From Phyllostachys edulis (lineage: Eukaryota; Streptophyta; Magnoliopsida; Poales; Poaceae): a stretch of DNA of 64,000 nucleotides. The position numbers were made by a program, and so were the translations under genes. The notes under the pieces are model-generated. The model was not told the DNA's origin. It did not search any database and was given only the letters and a program-made list of their open reading frames with translations. This document shows, in pieces, positions 31,949-43,205 of this stretch (positions within the stretch are counted from its first letter, which is position 1; every line of letters starts with the position of its first letter). The DNA lies in NCBI GenBank assembly GCA_036346405.1, contig CM070568.1:37937268-38001267 (forward strand), read 5' to 3'.

Positions 31949-33110
31949 ATGGGGAACAGAGCCGCTGCTACAGTATGTAGGATTGGACAGGTTTGCTTGA
32001 AGCTGACTTCAGGCAAAACACTCATCCTCAAAGACGTGTTGTACGTGCCTACAATGACTCGCAATACGATGAGTGGGTCTATGCTATGTAGGCAACAAAT
32101 AAAGCTTGTGTTTGAGTCCAATAAGGTTGTGTTGACCAAATTTGGTAATTTTATGGGCAATGGCTATGATAGCGGAGGCATGTTCCGCTTATCCAGTCTT
32201 GATTTCAATAATGTAAACATTTTTAATGTTTCTCATTGCAATAAAATTCATGATATTTGGCATTCTCGTTTATGTCATGTTAACGTAGAAGCAATTGTGT
32301 GGTTAAGCAAAATGAGTTTAATTCTAAGCTATAATTATGAGAAGGGTTCAAAGTGTGAAATGTGTGTGCAAGCAAAGCAACCCCCGAAAACCTTTTCATA
32401 GCATTGATGGGCGAAGCACCTCTCCACTTGAGCTAATCCATTCTGATCTTTGTGAGATGAATGGAATATTAACTAAAGGTGACAAACGTTATTTTCTAAC
32501 TCTCATATATGATGCGACTAAGTATTGCTACATTTACTTACTTAAGTCGAAAGATGAAGCACTAGAACACTTTAAAATCTTTAAAGCTGAAGTGGAAAAT
32601 CAACTAGAAAAAGAAAATCAAACGGTTAAGGTCAGGCCGAGGCGGTGAATACGTCTCAAATGAATTCTCTCAATTCTATGAAGAAAGTAAAATAATTCAT
32701 GAAATTACTCCACCATACTCACCCCAATCGAATGGAATAGCCGAAAAGAAGAACCAAACTCTTTGTGACTTGGTTAATGCCATGCTACAAAGTTCAGGTA
32801 TGTCGGACTATTGGTGGGGTGAAGTAGTTCTCACAGCTAATTATGTCCTTAATAGGGTTCCGCCTCACAATCAGGAGGAAACACTTTATGAAGGATGGAA
32901 GGGGAGAAAATCAAACTTGTCATTTCTCCGAACTTGGGGTGCCTTGCAAAAGTGCATGTGCCGTTACTGAAGAAAAGAAAACTTGGTCCTAAGACTGTTG
33001 ATTGTGTCTTTCTAGGGTATTCTAAAAATAGCTCGGCTTATATATTTCTAGTGGTCAAATCCGAGGTGAGTGACATCGCTACAAATGTAATGATGGAATC
33101 TCGTGATGCG
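31949..33110 (+). pseudogene. Copia protease end, GAG-pre-integrase and integrase (broken)
   Basis: 31949-32400 gives the protease C-terminal half (LKDVLYVPTMTRN) and the pre-integrase zinc region (DIWHSRLCHVN, CEMC). After a frameshift at about 32395 the integrase core follows (SPLELIHSDLCEMNG), with a further shift near 32640 at the second catalytic block. The last catalytic block (PYSPQSNGIAEKKNQ) is at about 32710-32760. The C-terminal part (GPKTVDCVFLGYS) ends near 33110. Confidence 0.8.
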
Positions 33111-34345
33111 ACGTTCTTTGAACATGTGCTTCCTATGATACCAATTGAAGTCATTGACCATAATGGTTCAGATGAACACTCTATTCTTCCTAGTGTGGAT
33201 AACACCGCTCCAGAATTGGAGTTGAGGAGGAGTAAGAGGCAGAGGACTGAAAAGTCTCTTGGCAATGACTATATCACCTATGTCGTGGATAATGAACTAC
33301 GAACCCTTTCAGAGGCATACACATCCCTGGATGTGGATTACTGGAAGGAGGCAATCCGTAGCGAGATGAATTCCATCATAGCTAATGGAATGTGGGAGGT
33401 TACGGACCTCCCATCTGGATACAAACCAGTGGGCTACAAATGGATCTTTAAAATAAAACATAGACCTGATGGTACTATAGAAAATTACAAGGTCCGATTA
33501 GTGGCTAAGGGTTTCACGCAAAAAGAGGGTGAAGACTATTTTAATACATACTCTCATGTGGCTCATTTGCCCACAATTCGGGTGCTTTTAGCACTAGCTG
33601 CCGCATACAAACTCCAAGTACATTAAATGGGTGTAAAGACCGCTTTCCTAAATGGAGAGTTGGATGAGGAGATCTATATACAGCAGCCCGATGATTTTGT
33701 GGTTGAAGGGCAAGAAAAGAAAGTATGTCGATTGATTAAATCCTTGTATGGTCTAAAGCAAGCTCTCAAACAATGGCATGAGAAATTTGATAGTACTATG
33801 ACATTGGTCGGCTTTTCTGTAAATAAAGCCAATAAATATGTCTACTATCGATTTAGTGGGGGTGAAGGTGTCATTCTGTGTCTTTACGTGGATGACATAT
33901 TGCTTTTTGGGACCAACATGAATGCAATCAATAAAGCAAAGTCTTTCCTCTCCTAGAATTTCGATATGAAAGACCTAGGTGAAGCTGATGTTATCTTAAA
34001 CATCAAGCTGATAAAGGGTGAGAATGAGATTATTCTATCACAATCCCATTATGTGGACAAGGTCCTAACCAGATTTGAATTCATAGACTGTAAGTCAGTA
34101 GCCACAACCTATGATGCAAATGTTAAGCTACAAAAAAAACACTAGACATGGAAAAGACCAACTTAAATATTCTCAAATAATTGGATCCTTAATGTATCTA
34201 ACTAGTGCAACGAGACCAGACATCTTATATGCTGTAAGCATATTGAGTCGTTATACAACCAATCCAGGAGATGATCATTGGATAACATTAGAGAGCAAAT
34301 CTAAACATTTAAAATATAAGCATTATGCTGATTTCATATGTTGTT
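33111..34345 (+). pseudogene. Copia reverse transcriptase, catalytic site damaged
   Basis: The N-terminal part reads MNSIIANGMWEVTDLP and VRLVAKGFTQKEGEDY. A TAA at 33624 breaks the frame immediately before the first catalytic block, where the block reads MGVKTAFLNG with Gly at the usual Asp position. The second block YVDDILLFG (about 33888-33914) is intact. A second stop at 33954 and more past 34140 follow. It ends in TNPGDDHW, where the thumb would continue, so RNase H is absent. Confidence 0.85.
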
Positions 34346-34510
34346 AAGTTCTATCTTTTGAGCATTTTATCATGTTTAAATGACATAAAGATATTAATTC
34401 AATGCTTTTATGTTAATTTTATCATTTAAATGCTACTGGAAATATGTTTTTACTATCACAATTGCCGCTGGAATTAATTCCGAATATTTGCTAAAACCGC
34501 TATTTTTACA
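34291..34510 (+). repeat. Right terminal direct repeat of the copia element (truncated LTR)
   Basis: It is homologous to 30801-31017. It directly abuts the end of the reverse-transcriptase reading, so its 5' part was probably deleted together with RNase H. Confidence 0.7.
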
Positions 34511-34791
34511 ACATAATACAGCTCAGCAAAAAAAAAAGCTGAAGCGGTTTGATAAGATAATGTCACATGTCTGTACAAAATAACATTTCGCGGATGAGTC
34601 TTTTTCCGATAACACGTAAAAAGATATACGTGTGCGTTTTCATACAGCGGAGGAGATAACAAAGTACAGCCTGACCTAGTCCATTAGCCAAAGAGAGAAG
34701 CTAGCTCCCACGAGCCAGCTAGATCAGAAAACATAGCACATAATTCGGAATTAGATTGCATGTTTTTTAACTACCACTGCCTCACCTAAGA
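34511..34791. other. Spacer between the copia remnant and the 12.9-kb MULE-like element
   Basis: Nothing is recognised beyond an A-run at 34529-34539. Confidence 0.4.
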
Positions 34792-34800
34792 ACAGTGAGA

Positions 34801-34976
34801 GAAACCAAAATTTTCGGTGCAAATAGTGCGTTTATGATACATTATTATGGAAGTAGCGCCCGTCGCAACAAAATAGCAAATCTGAAGCCTCGTCCGCACG
34901 GTCACCGGCCGGACGCGATCTCCACGCGACACGTCGCCTCGTCTGGCAGGTCACGGGCCGGAAGCCCCTCCACGTC
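34801..34976 (+). repeat. Left TIR (outer part) of the 12.9-kb element
   Basis: It begins GAAACCAAAATTTTCGGTGC and includes a block of over 40 bases identical to the complement of the right TIR. The inner part is displaced to about 43082-43400 by the LTR insertion at 34977. Confidence 0.8.
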
Positions 34977-35529
34977 TGTTACATCCCAAATTTTTATTTC
35001 CAGTTAAACATAAAATTTAATTATTTTCTGAATTTTTTGGAATTTTTAAAAGCTTTTCCCTATTTATGTTAAAAACAAAATAATTTAGTTGCAAAATTAA
35101 ATACCAATGTAATGTTGGAAATATTTTATTTAAGTCTAGAATGTCTCGGGGAATTTATGTGAATTTTTCCATAATTTTTTGACTTTATTTACTATTTTCT
35201 AAAAGCTAAATTGAATTAACCAATTTCTGAAATCATTAAATCAAAAGAAATTCGGAAAATGCTTTTGGGCCGAAACTCTCGGCCCATTTCCATTTTTCCC
35301 GCACCTTGGCAGAGGCCCACGAACTTTTTCCCCCACACCGGCCCTCTCGCGCCGCGCCTGTTCCTCTCTCTCTCACCTCGCTGACACATGGGCCCGCTCC
35401 GTCAGCCTCTCTCCCTACTCTTCTTCCTCGTGAGAGCAACGCCACGTCGCCTCCTCCTCGCGCTTCACCTCTCCTTGCGCATGCACCATGTGTCGCCGCA
35501 CCGCCTCCTCTCGTCCACTCTGCCCTCGG

Positions 35530-35537
35530 CTATAAAA
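35530..35537 (+). promoter_or_regulatory. Candidate TATA box of the solo LTR
   Basis: TATAAAAG lies in GC-rich sequence, with a long CT-rich leader directly downstream, as in plant LTR promoters. Open frames downstream (35306-36200) look like composition effects. Confidence 0.5.
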
Positions 35538-37959
35538 GCCGGCCGCCAGCCCCGTGCTTTCCCTTTCCTCTCCTATCCCCTCCTCCCCTTTTCTCTTTCT
35601 TCTTCGGCACCGGCCACGCTGCCACAACACCGAGCCACCGCTCAATTGGTGCCCTGGCCGTGTCATCTTGCGCCTCTCCTCCTCATCTTTCTTTCCCCCT
35701 CACTCTCCTCTCCCCACCCCCTTTGAGCTCCCCGTATTTCACCGCCAAAGCCTCTCGATCATACCTCCTTTCTCCGGTGATTTCGCTGCCAGTGAAGCTC
35801 CTCTATCACCATTGCCTTCTTCCTCGTCGCCGACGACTTCGTCACGCTCTCATCACGAAGGTGCGCGTCAGGTTCACCTCGCCGCCCTCTACACGTTGGT
35901 ATCCTCATCGCCGGCTAAAACCCCGCCATTCACGGTGACCTTGGGCCCGAAGGCCGCGCCGATGCTAACGTGGGGTGGCGGTGGTGCCACATGGCATCAG
36001 ACCTGACTCACCAACGCCCACGCCAAGGCGCATGTGTGGCGACCACGCCAATCGCCATCGTTTTGCGAACCAGGTCTACAGTGGACCCTTTGACCGAGTG
36101 GTGGACCTGGTCCATGGACGTGGAGCCCAATTGTCAGTGGCACAAGCGTTTTTCTTCAAAAAAAATATTTTGGCCGAAAATCATTAATCCCGGCCGTTGA
36201 CGTCATAAAAGTTTTTCTTCGGGAAAATAATTCTAAAAATCTCATTTTCATCATTTTATGTAATTTCAAACTTCAGAGAGCTCGTTCTCCCTGGTACGAA
36301 CTCTTATTCTAGTGATTCAAATTTCTAAATTCATCTAAAATGGTAATCTAGCTATCTAAACTAGAATTATTCAATTTGGAGTTCGTTTGAATTTATTTTA
36401 ATATTATTTGAATTTGGCTCATTTTCGCATATAGGTTTCGACGACTCCGGGGAAACTGGTCATTTTGAAGAATTAGATCCTCAAGCATATGAACAAGGCA
36501 AGTTACATCCTTTGATCATATTTGAATCCCAGTATTTCAAATTATTTAAATTATGTTTTAAATTATTATTACTTGTGTATTTATACTCAAGTTTTTAAAT
36601 TCCTGTTTAAATGTATAATTATTCCTAATACCTTTGTAAAGCCAAACTTTGCCATTGAATTAGACATTCCTTGATACCATAGTTAAAATCTGATTAATAC
36701 ATTAGTATGACTAGAACATGTTGGAAAATTATGCTTAGCGATGCTTAGACCTGAAATATTTGTTTTGGGGAATTTACAACCAAAAGATCAAATGTTGTCT
36801 AAAAATATATCCATGACATTGGGTTGTCATGGAAGTTACAAATGCTTTGAAAACTGAAATAAAATGAAAATTCATTTAGACTTGGGCGAAATGGATGTTT
36901 GGATGGTGCAAGTTTATGCACGAGATCGACTCATTTCTATGATCGAGCCTAGGGGTTTTTATGGAAAGTTACCCAAGTCAGTTAAAAACCGGTCTTCAAG
37001 CCGCATCTTGCAAAGTTCCACCGTACTATCACATGTCTTGTGTGGACAGGACTAGGCAAAATAATTTGCAACTTTTCATTGTAGTTGTGCCATGTTGATG
37101 CGTGGGTGTCAGAACGACGTACTTTTTATATATATTTCCACATGGCGTAAGAGGGGGATTAAATCTGGTGGATGGTTCAATCCAAGGGAAGCAAAACCTT
37201 AGCAGGCACGACTACTATGAGATGGCGCATTATAAAGGTCTTGTGATAGTTGCGTAGTCGCACACCTTCCAAAGCATGCTTGATCAACATATTAAGCAAA
37301 TTATATCTTGTCGATAAAGTTGTAGGCGGCATATCTGGTAACATGGCCTAATCGTGAACATATGCACATGAGCAATCCTAGTGCTCCATCGTGAAATGAG
37401 CGGTGCAGGGCGAGCGTGGACGATTGAGGCAATTTTGCGTTCTCCCCACCCCTTGCCGAACGAAATTGATGAAAACACCCCGCTTTAAATCGGCCTTCCT
37501 CTCCGACCTGCGTCGCGCTTAGGGCTTTCCCAAAGATCATGTCGCCTGCGCCACGCCGTCGTCGTGCCCTACGCTGCCCCTCGGTGCCCCTGTGCCACTC
37601 CGTCGCCCCAGTCACCGCGCCACCCCCTACGCGCGATGAGTCCTTGCCTCGCACCGAAGTCCCCGTCAGTCAGCCCCTTGCGCGACTTACGCGCCATCGC
37701 CCGATATCGCGCCTGCGCCACCCATATGCGCCACTGACTGAAGTCCTCATCCCCTGCGTCGCCCCTCGATGCCCCTGCACCGATGCTGCTGTCATACCAA
37801 CTAGTCAGTCTTGATAAATGAAAAGATTCTAAACCTCCTAATCCATTTTCGGTATTACAGATTCCTTCACCGCATGTACTATGATATCTTATAAGCATGG
37901 ACAGAAAATATTTGTAATGTTATACATTAAAGCATTACAATACGATCTAATGTTAATGT

Positions 37960-38100
37960 ATTGTTAAAGCATATTTGAATCCTATTGTAATGCTAAAGCA
38001 GATTTGAATCCTATTGTAATGTACTGGTTGATGTGATTTAAAGCAGAAATTTATAATGTTATTAGATCAGGTTGTTAAAGCATATTTGAATCCTATTGTA
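37960..38100 (+). repeat. Short repeats before the E1 fragment
   Basis: A word of the form AAAGCATATTTGAATCCTAT occurs three times (about 37967, 37995 and 38077), the middle copy with one change (GCAGA for GCATA). The last copy runs directly into the E1 fragment. Confidence 0.7.
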
Positions 38101-38420
38101 GGTCTGCTGAATCTCTCCCTATTGAGCCCTTGGAGCCTGGTGATTTGAAGCCAGAGAACACTAGATATGATGCACAAATAAGTGAATTTGGATCTAAGCT
38201 TCCAAATAAACTAGAGCAGGCGAAAATCTTTATGGTTGGTTCTCGGGCACTTGGATGTGAATGCTTGAAGAACTTGACACTAATGGGCATTTCTTGCAGT
38301 CGGAATGGAAAGCTTCATGTCCTTGACAATGTGACCACAAGAATGGAAAGCTTCATGTCCTTCAGAACAGAGCAAGTCCTTGATACAAATGTTTACAATT
38401 TATATCAAAGAATTATGTTC
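38100..38420 (+). pseudogene. Fragment of ubiquitin-activating enzyme E1 (UBA1-like)
   Basis: The translation (SAESLPIEPLEPGDLKPENT, then RYDAQISEFGSKLPNKLEQA and GSRALGCECLKNLTLMG) matches the start of the active adenylation domain of plant E1, which adenylates ubiquitin and passes it to E2. In the nucleotide-binding GxGxxG loop the second Gly is Arg, which should abolish ATP binding. It is preceded by a splice-acceptor-like TTGTAG. After NGKLHV the reading jumps to LDNVTTRM, which resembles a later part of the same domain, so there may be an internal deletion. A 20-base word is then duplicated (38303-38322 and 38341-38360) and the similarity stops. About 75 of roughly 1050 residues are present. 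Confidence 0.85.
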
Positions 38421-38784
38421 TTGAATGTAGTATTCTAGAGTCATGGACATGTAACACTATTAATTTCATAAATATTATGTTGTATGGATGTGAAATTTTT
38501 GTTGTTGAATGTAGTATTTTGGAGTCATGGACATGAACTTAGATTTTGACATGTTGATGTTCTCCATTTTGCTTCTTCAAGTTTGTCCATTTTGAAGGTT
38601 TGGTTCACTCAGTTCATTGACAATACCAAGCTACAGTAATAGGTTTTGGGAAACTTCATGCAGAAGCATAAGGTATTCCACAAGGGTTAGCATTTGTCCC
38701 TAACAAAACAGGAAGAATGGGAGCATCTTCAGAACCAACTACAAATTTAACAAAGGATCAAAGAAAGTTGATCTGCTTGCTATA

Positions 38785-40683
38785 TGTAGGATCGTAATGG
38801 CAATCAGAAGGGGGGGGGGTTGAATGATTGCAGAGATATGACCTCCAAATCCAATCTTCAACTTATGCACTAAAGCTCCTGGAACCTCACGTGAGTCTCC
38901 AAAAGAACTTTACAGCAAGAGCTACCACAGGCGCACAGCAAGATCAACAAACCAAGAAACAAAGTTGAACGAATCTAAACTTTATATATCAAACTTGATT
39001 TGTGTCTACAAAGCGCTCATGAAGCACCCCTCAAAGCCCCCAAATCGAAGGACCTCTCAACCGGAGCAAAACAGTAAGAAAGCTATGGTCAAAACACACC
39101 CAAAAGCCCGTAACTCCAAAGCTATGGCCAGAACTCCTCTCAAACGGTTCTCTCCCCCTTCTCTATTTATACTCTAGAGTCCTATCCACGTCCAACACGA
39201 CACCGACACGGACTCTATCTCAAAACACGTCCAGATTTGGAACTCCTTCCAAATCTGTCACCCTTCTCTAAAACTTCACGCCGCAAGCCTCCAGGACTCC
39301 TCCCGTAGCTTCAGCGCAAACCACCTTTGATCTCCACATGCTCCAACGTGATCCAAACCACTTCATGACATCCACGACCTCCTAGACCTCAGATCTCCCT
39401 ATCCTAGTCCGAGTCACCCTCGTCACGAACTGTGATTCGTCCTCATGCTCAACCTGCACATGCACAGACCAAAGAAACCAAATCTTAGCACAAGCTCTCC
39501 AACTTGACCATCCATTAGCTCATTCACACGTATAAACACTATCATGCATCATGCAACACAATAAAGCTCACGAATTTAAACTATCCTCAGCCAAATCCTC
39601 AACACGATAATTTTACGTAACATAATCTAACTACCGCCATATTTGCCTCCCAGATTACCGACACGGTCGCATTGCTTCAACTTCTTCTTGAACTACCGCT
39701 CTTCGTGAAATCTCAAAATCTTCCAAAAACACACTCTCTGGAAATTCCATACCGTTATCAAATGGTCATACCGACTAGCGGTATTACCGACGTTCAAAGC
39801 ACGGTCATACCGTCTGCGGTCATACCGTTTCTTCGGTCATACCGCCAAGACTACTGATTCTCCGATTTTCACTTAGCAAAGTGCTTGTCGAAACTCTCTC
39901 TGTGAAAAACCGATCCACAAGATTATCGCCAACCAAGGCTCGGTCATACCGCTCAAAGAAGAAATCCAATGTCCAAAAACAAGTGTTACGGTATTTCTAT
40001 ACCGTAAAAACACAAGCAGATATCGATAAAGCGGTACTACCGCACCAATCGAAATGAGCAGAGAACTCAAAACCAAGCCCCGAGACACGTGGACGCCCAG
40101 ATGATTTGGGCCAATCGGACCACGCTTTAAAACCGTCGGATTTAGGAGCACTGTAGAAAGTCCGAACGTTCCCCTTGATTTCAGCCGTCAGATTTCAAAT
40201 CAAATGCTCACAATCCTTGAAGAGTTTGGGCGGTCCGAACGTTCCTCTCAATATGAGCCGTCAGATCAAGATCTAATGGTTCGAGCAAAACACGCGTTCG
40301 GAACCTTGACGAAGCAGTACTACTATTATCTGATAGCGGTCATCTGAGTACTCGGTAGTACCGCACATTAAAGTCCGGTACTACCGCTCTCAAGAAAACC
40401 AGAAACTCCAAAAATAAGCCTTCTGGAAATATTGAACCGCCAACAAAAATGTGGTTGAACCGTGCCTCTGCAGTAATACCACGAAGCAACGCAGATTACC
40501 GTTAAACCTGACAAAAGCTGATTTTCGATAGAATTTAGCAGAGCTCAAAAGCATGTCAGCATCTAATATCACAAGCATGGTCCAGAGCCAATGTACTCAT
40601 CTTAAAACACCAAGACTAAGTCTTACTTAATTGTCAATGTGTTCATCATCAAATATCATGACCAAAAACCTCTTGGTCTTACA
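38785..40683. mobile_element. Sirevirus solo LTR
   Basis: Length is 1899 bp. It starts TGTAGGATCG and ends CTTGGTCTTACA, with a perfect 5-bp duplication CTATA at 38780-38784 and 40684-40688. It has the same start and G-run as the LTR at 3730 and repeated CGGTCATACCG/CGGTAnTACCG words at 39770-39850, 39940-40050 and 40335-40400. It arose by recombination between two LTRs, leaving one. Confidence 0.92.
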
Positions 40684-40688
40684 CTATA

Positions 40689-42460
40689 AAAGAATTTACA
40701 ATAAGAACTTAGCTAGCATTCAAGATATGACTCAGCTCAAAGCACCAAAATCAAATGACAATGATACAGAAACTAACATTTGGAAACACTGTGTATGTAC
40801 TACTTTTCTGGTAAAGAGTAAAGATGACTAGAATCAGCCTCACTATGTATCCTGCTTGTAGTTTGCATTTGTATGAACTAAGATTTTGTTGTATGAATGT
40901 GAATGGAAGCAAGGGCCTCAATTTGTATGAACCATGATGTATGTAATATCCCATTTTGATTATTACATTCTGATATTGTTCATTAGTGTTTGCAAAAGTT
41001 TTCTTGTTCATCCTGACCAAGGTAATATTCCATTCATCCATTCATAAAAGCAAAAGGCATAAGGTTTGAGGTACATGCTTCCATCATTTGGAATTCTCAT
41101 ACTGCATTTGGAATTCTCTTACAGGATCAAATTAACCAACATTCATCTGAAAATAACATTATTTCTTCCTTCATTACATGGAATTAGTATTACAATAACA
41201 TCTCAACTTCTTACTGATATGATACAATAATATGCCATGGCTGCCATAGCAAATATATACATCTCAAAGTTGCTAGTACATCCAAAACATCATTTCAGTG
41301 TACATGAAGCTTGAAATGTAGCAGACGTGAGTAATACAATGGGTAAAATGCTAAAATTTGATTAGTTTGTCATTCTTGAGCCATAAGATCACATCTCCAA
41401 TAGACCTTCAGTTCAATTTCTCTGACTGTAGCCTAGCTCCCTCTTAGCTTTGTCACCTAAATATGCCCATTGATGTCTAAGAACATATACTATCTGCAAT
41501 TCAGATTTCACACAACATTTCATACAACAATTCAGATTACAGATTTTAGACAGACAAAATTGAGATAATTGACAACATTTCAGACAAAACATCAGTTACA
41601 ATGATACAAAAAAATGATTGTCCCTGGCCATGTATAGATCAACCAACACCAGTAAGTGAATCATGCCCAAAGAGTGAACACCACTAGGTAATCACCAAAC
41701 CCACCACACTGGTACTACCATCACCCCACCAGAGCATGCCAAGAAAACGGGAGCTCAGGTGGGCCACACCGGCGAGCAGCATGGGTCAGAGGCTGGGCTA
41801 AGGTGCCAACGGTTGGAGGCCAGTAGGCCAGTGGAGGCACGCGGGAGGCCGACGTGGGCCGGAGGGAAGCGAGGCGTCAGGAGGCGGCCGAGCCAGGAGG
41901 AGGCTTCGAGGCTAGGCAAGTGGCGGTTGCCGAGGCCTAGGAGCGGCGACGCCATGGTGGGTTGAGGTGCAGAAGGCCGGCGTGGGAGGCGTTAGGGCAA
42001 GCGTTAGGCGGGCGGGTGCAGTCTGTGGCCAGGGGCAAGGGCTCAGGGGCTCAGCGGTGCGGGGGCTCGGCACAGAGGGGTGGCGCAGGCTTCGAGCGAA
42101 CTGGTGTAGGCCCTGGAGGAGCAATGCCGCTAGCGTGGCAGCGGCTGGAGGAGGAGGCGTCATGGATGGCGGCCAGGAGCATCGCCCTAGCTCGCAAGGA
42201 TTGGGGAATGGAGGAAGGGGCGAGACAACGATTCTAGAAGGCAGGGGTGTTTGTGCAAAGTGGCGGTGGGTGGGAGGAGCCTCGATCGTGTCATTGAATT
42301 CACGATGGACGGCCCAGATCGTCCATGTCCATATGTCCATAGAGAGGTGCTTGTCCACCAGATATGCTCCCAAAGTTGTACAACCTCTGCAGATTGTAAA
42401 ACAATTCGAATAGCCGTGTCCACTGTCATGGACATGCTGATCAAAGCCACTCAAAGTTAG
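40689..42460. other. Right part of the Pack-MULE-like element
   Basis: 40689-41700 is AT-rich without frames. 41740-42240 is GC-rich, with overlapping frames on both strands that I do not trust. 42240-42460 is the right inverted end. Confidence 0.5.
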
Positions 42461-43205
42461 ACTTTGGTTTTGTTTTCAAAAGATTTTATTAAATGATTTT
42501 GGATAGTATATCCAATTGGGAAATTAGGCGGTTAGTCATGTGATAGGAGGGTATCCTTCACAAGAAATGTATGGAGGTTATCCTACTATAAAACTTGAGA
42601 ATTTACAAAAAATGAATTTTAGTTATAGAATAACTCCTTTGGAACTTAGTACAAGTATTGAAAAAGAAAACATTGTTTTATGCAAAATCAACCCTATAAG
42701 CCATCCTTTGTTATACCTCATGCATTATAATCTGTTATTGGGTGTAACTTGCGGAGTACATGCATTTGTACTCACCTTGCTTAATAAATTGTTGATCAGG
42801 AGAAGAGTACTACGAGGAGGCAGAGAACTTGGACGACTAGGCTACAACCCTAGACGATTGCCTGTGGCTAATCGTGTAGTCTACCTTTTATTTATGCCTC
42901 CGTTGTATTTTGCTTGTTGTATTATGTCCTTTTGTAACAAACTTAAGTTATTATAAATGTATCGCATATTATGGTTGTGCTATTACCTTTCGTTCAACTG
43001 TGCACACTAGCTACTGATCATGGGACTAGTGTGGAATGCACAGAGGATCCGGGATCCTTCGCTCCCTGGTTCGACAACGTCCCTTGCCTGGTCGGTCACA
43101 GGCCAGATGCTGCTCCAGATCCCTCATCCAGCCGGTCATGGGCTAGACGCCACCACATCCCTTCCACATCGCCTCCACCGTCCTCTTACCGGTCAAACGA
43201 CACCC

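Larger units (their letters stand above)
30801..34510 (+). mobile_element. Decayed Ty1/copia element between ~220-bp direct repeats
   Basis: Direct repeats at 30801-31017 and 34291-34510 (GAGAGCAAATCTAAACATTT...CTATTTTTACA) enclose gag, a protease remnant, integrase and reverse transcriptase in copia order on the plus strand. RNase H is missing: the coding sequence runs out just after the palm/thumb region and joins the right-hand repeat. No primer-binding site follows the left repeat. Both facts suggest large deletions, with the right LTR truncated. Numerous stops and frameshifts are present. Confidence 0.75.
37271..42460. mobile_element. MULE-like element with captured E1 gene fragment (Pack-MULE-like)
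   Basis: The left ~130 bp and the complement of the right ~170 bp share a series of blocks in the same order: TTGATCA, GCATATCTGGT, ACATATG.ACATG and CCATCGTGAA. This gives long diverged inverted ends. No 9-bp duplication is recognised, so the limits are approximate. Inside are a C-rich block (37440-37800), a ubiquitin-activating E1 fragment (38100-38420), the Sirevirus solo LTR, an AT-rich stretch, and a GC-rich block (41740-42240). No transposase is seen. It interrupts the solo LTR at 34977-43076. Confidence 0.6.
34977..43076. mobile_element. Gypsy-type solo LTR, split by a nested element
   Basis: It begins TGTTACATCCC at 34977 and ends ..GGTTCGACA at 43076, with a perfect 5-bp duplication ACGTC at 34972-34976 and 43077-43081. 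No retrotransposon coding sequence of its own is found. Its own DNA is 34977 to about 37270 plus about 42461-43076 (roughly 2.9 kb), consistent with a solo LTR of a long-LTR gypsy family. TATAAAAG at 35530 in a GC-rich context looks like the LTR promoter, followed by a C-rich leader. Confidence 0.75.

Noticed and set aside
35306..36200. Overlapping long open frames on both strands (up to 210 codons)
   Set aside because: They lie in the GC-rich leader of the solo LTR; several phases are open at once, which is a composition effect, and no family resemblance is seen.
34977..43076. Full-length gypsy element with two LTRs
   Set aside because: No second copy of the TGTTACATCCC start and no gypsy coding sequence inside; a solo LTR with a nested insertion explains the structure better.
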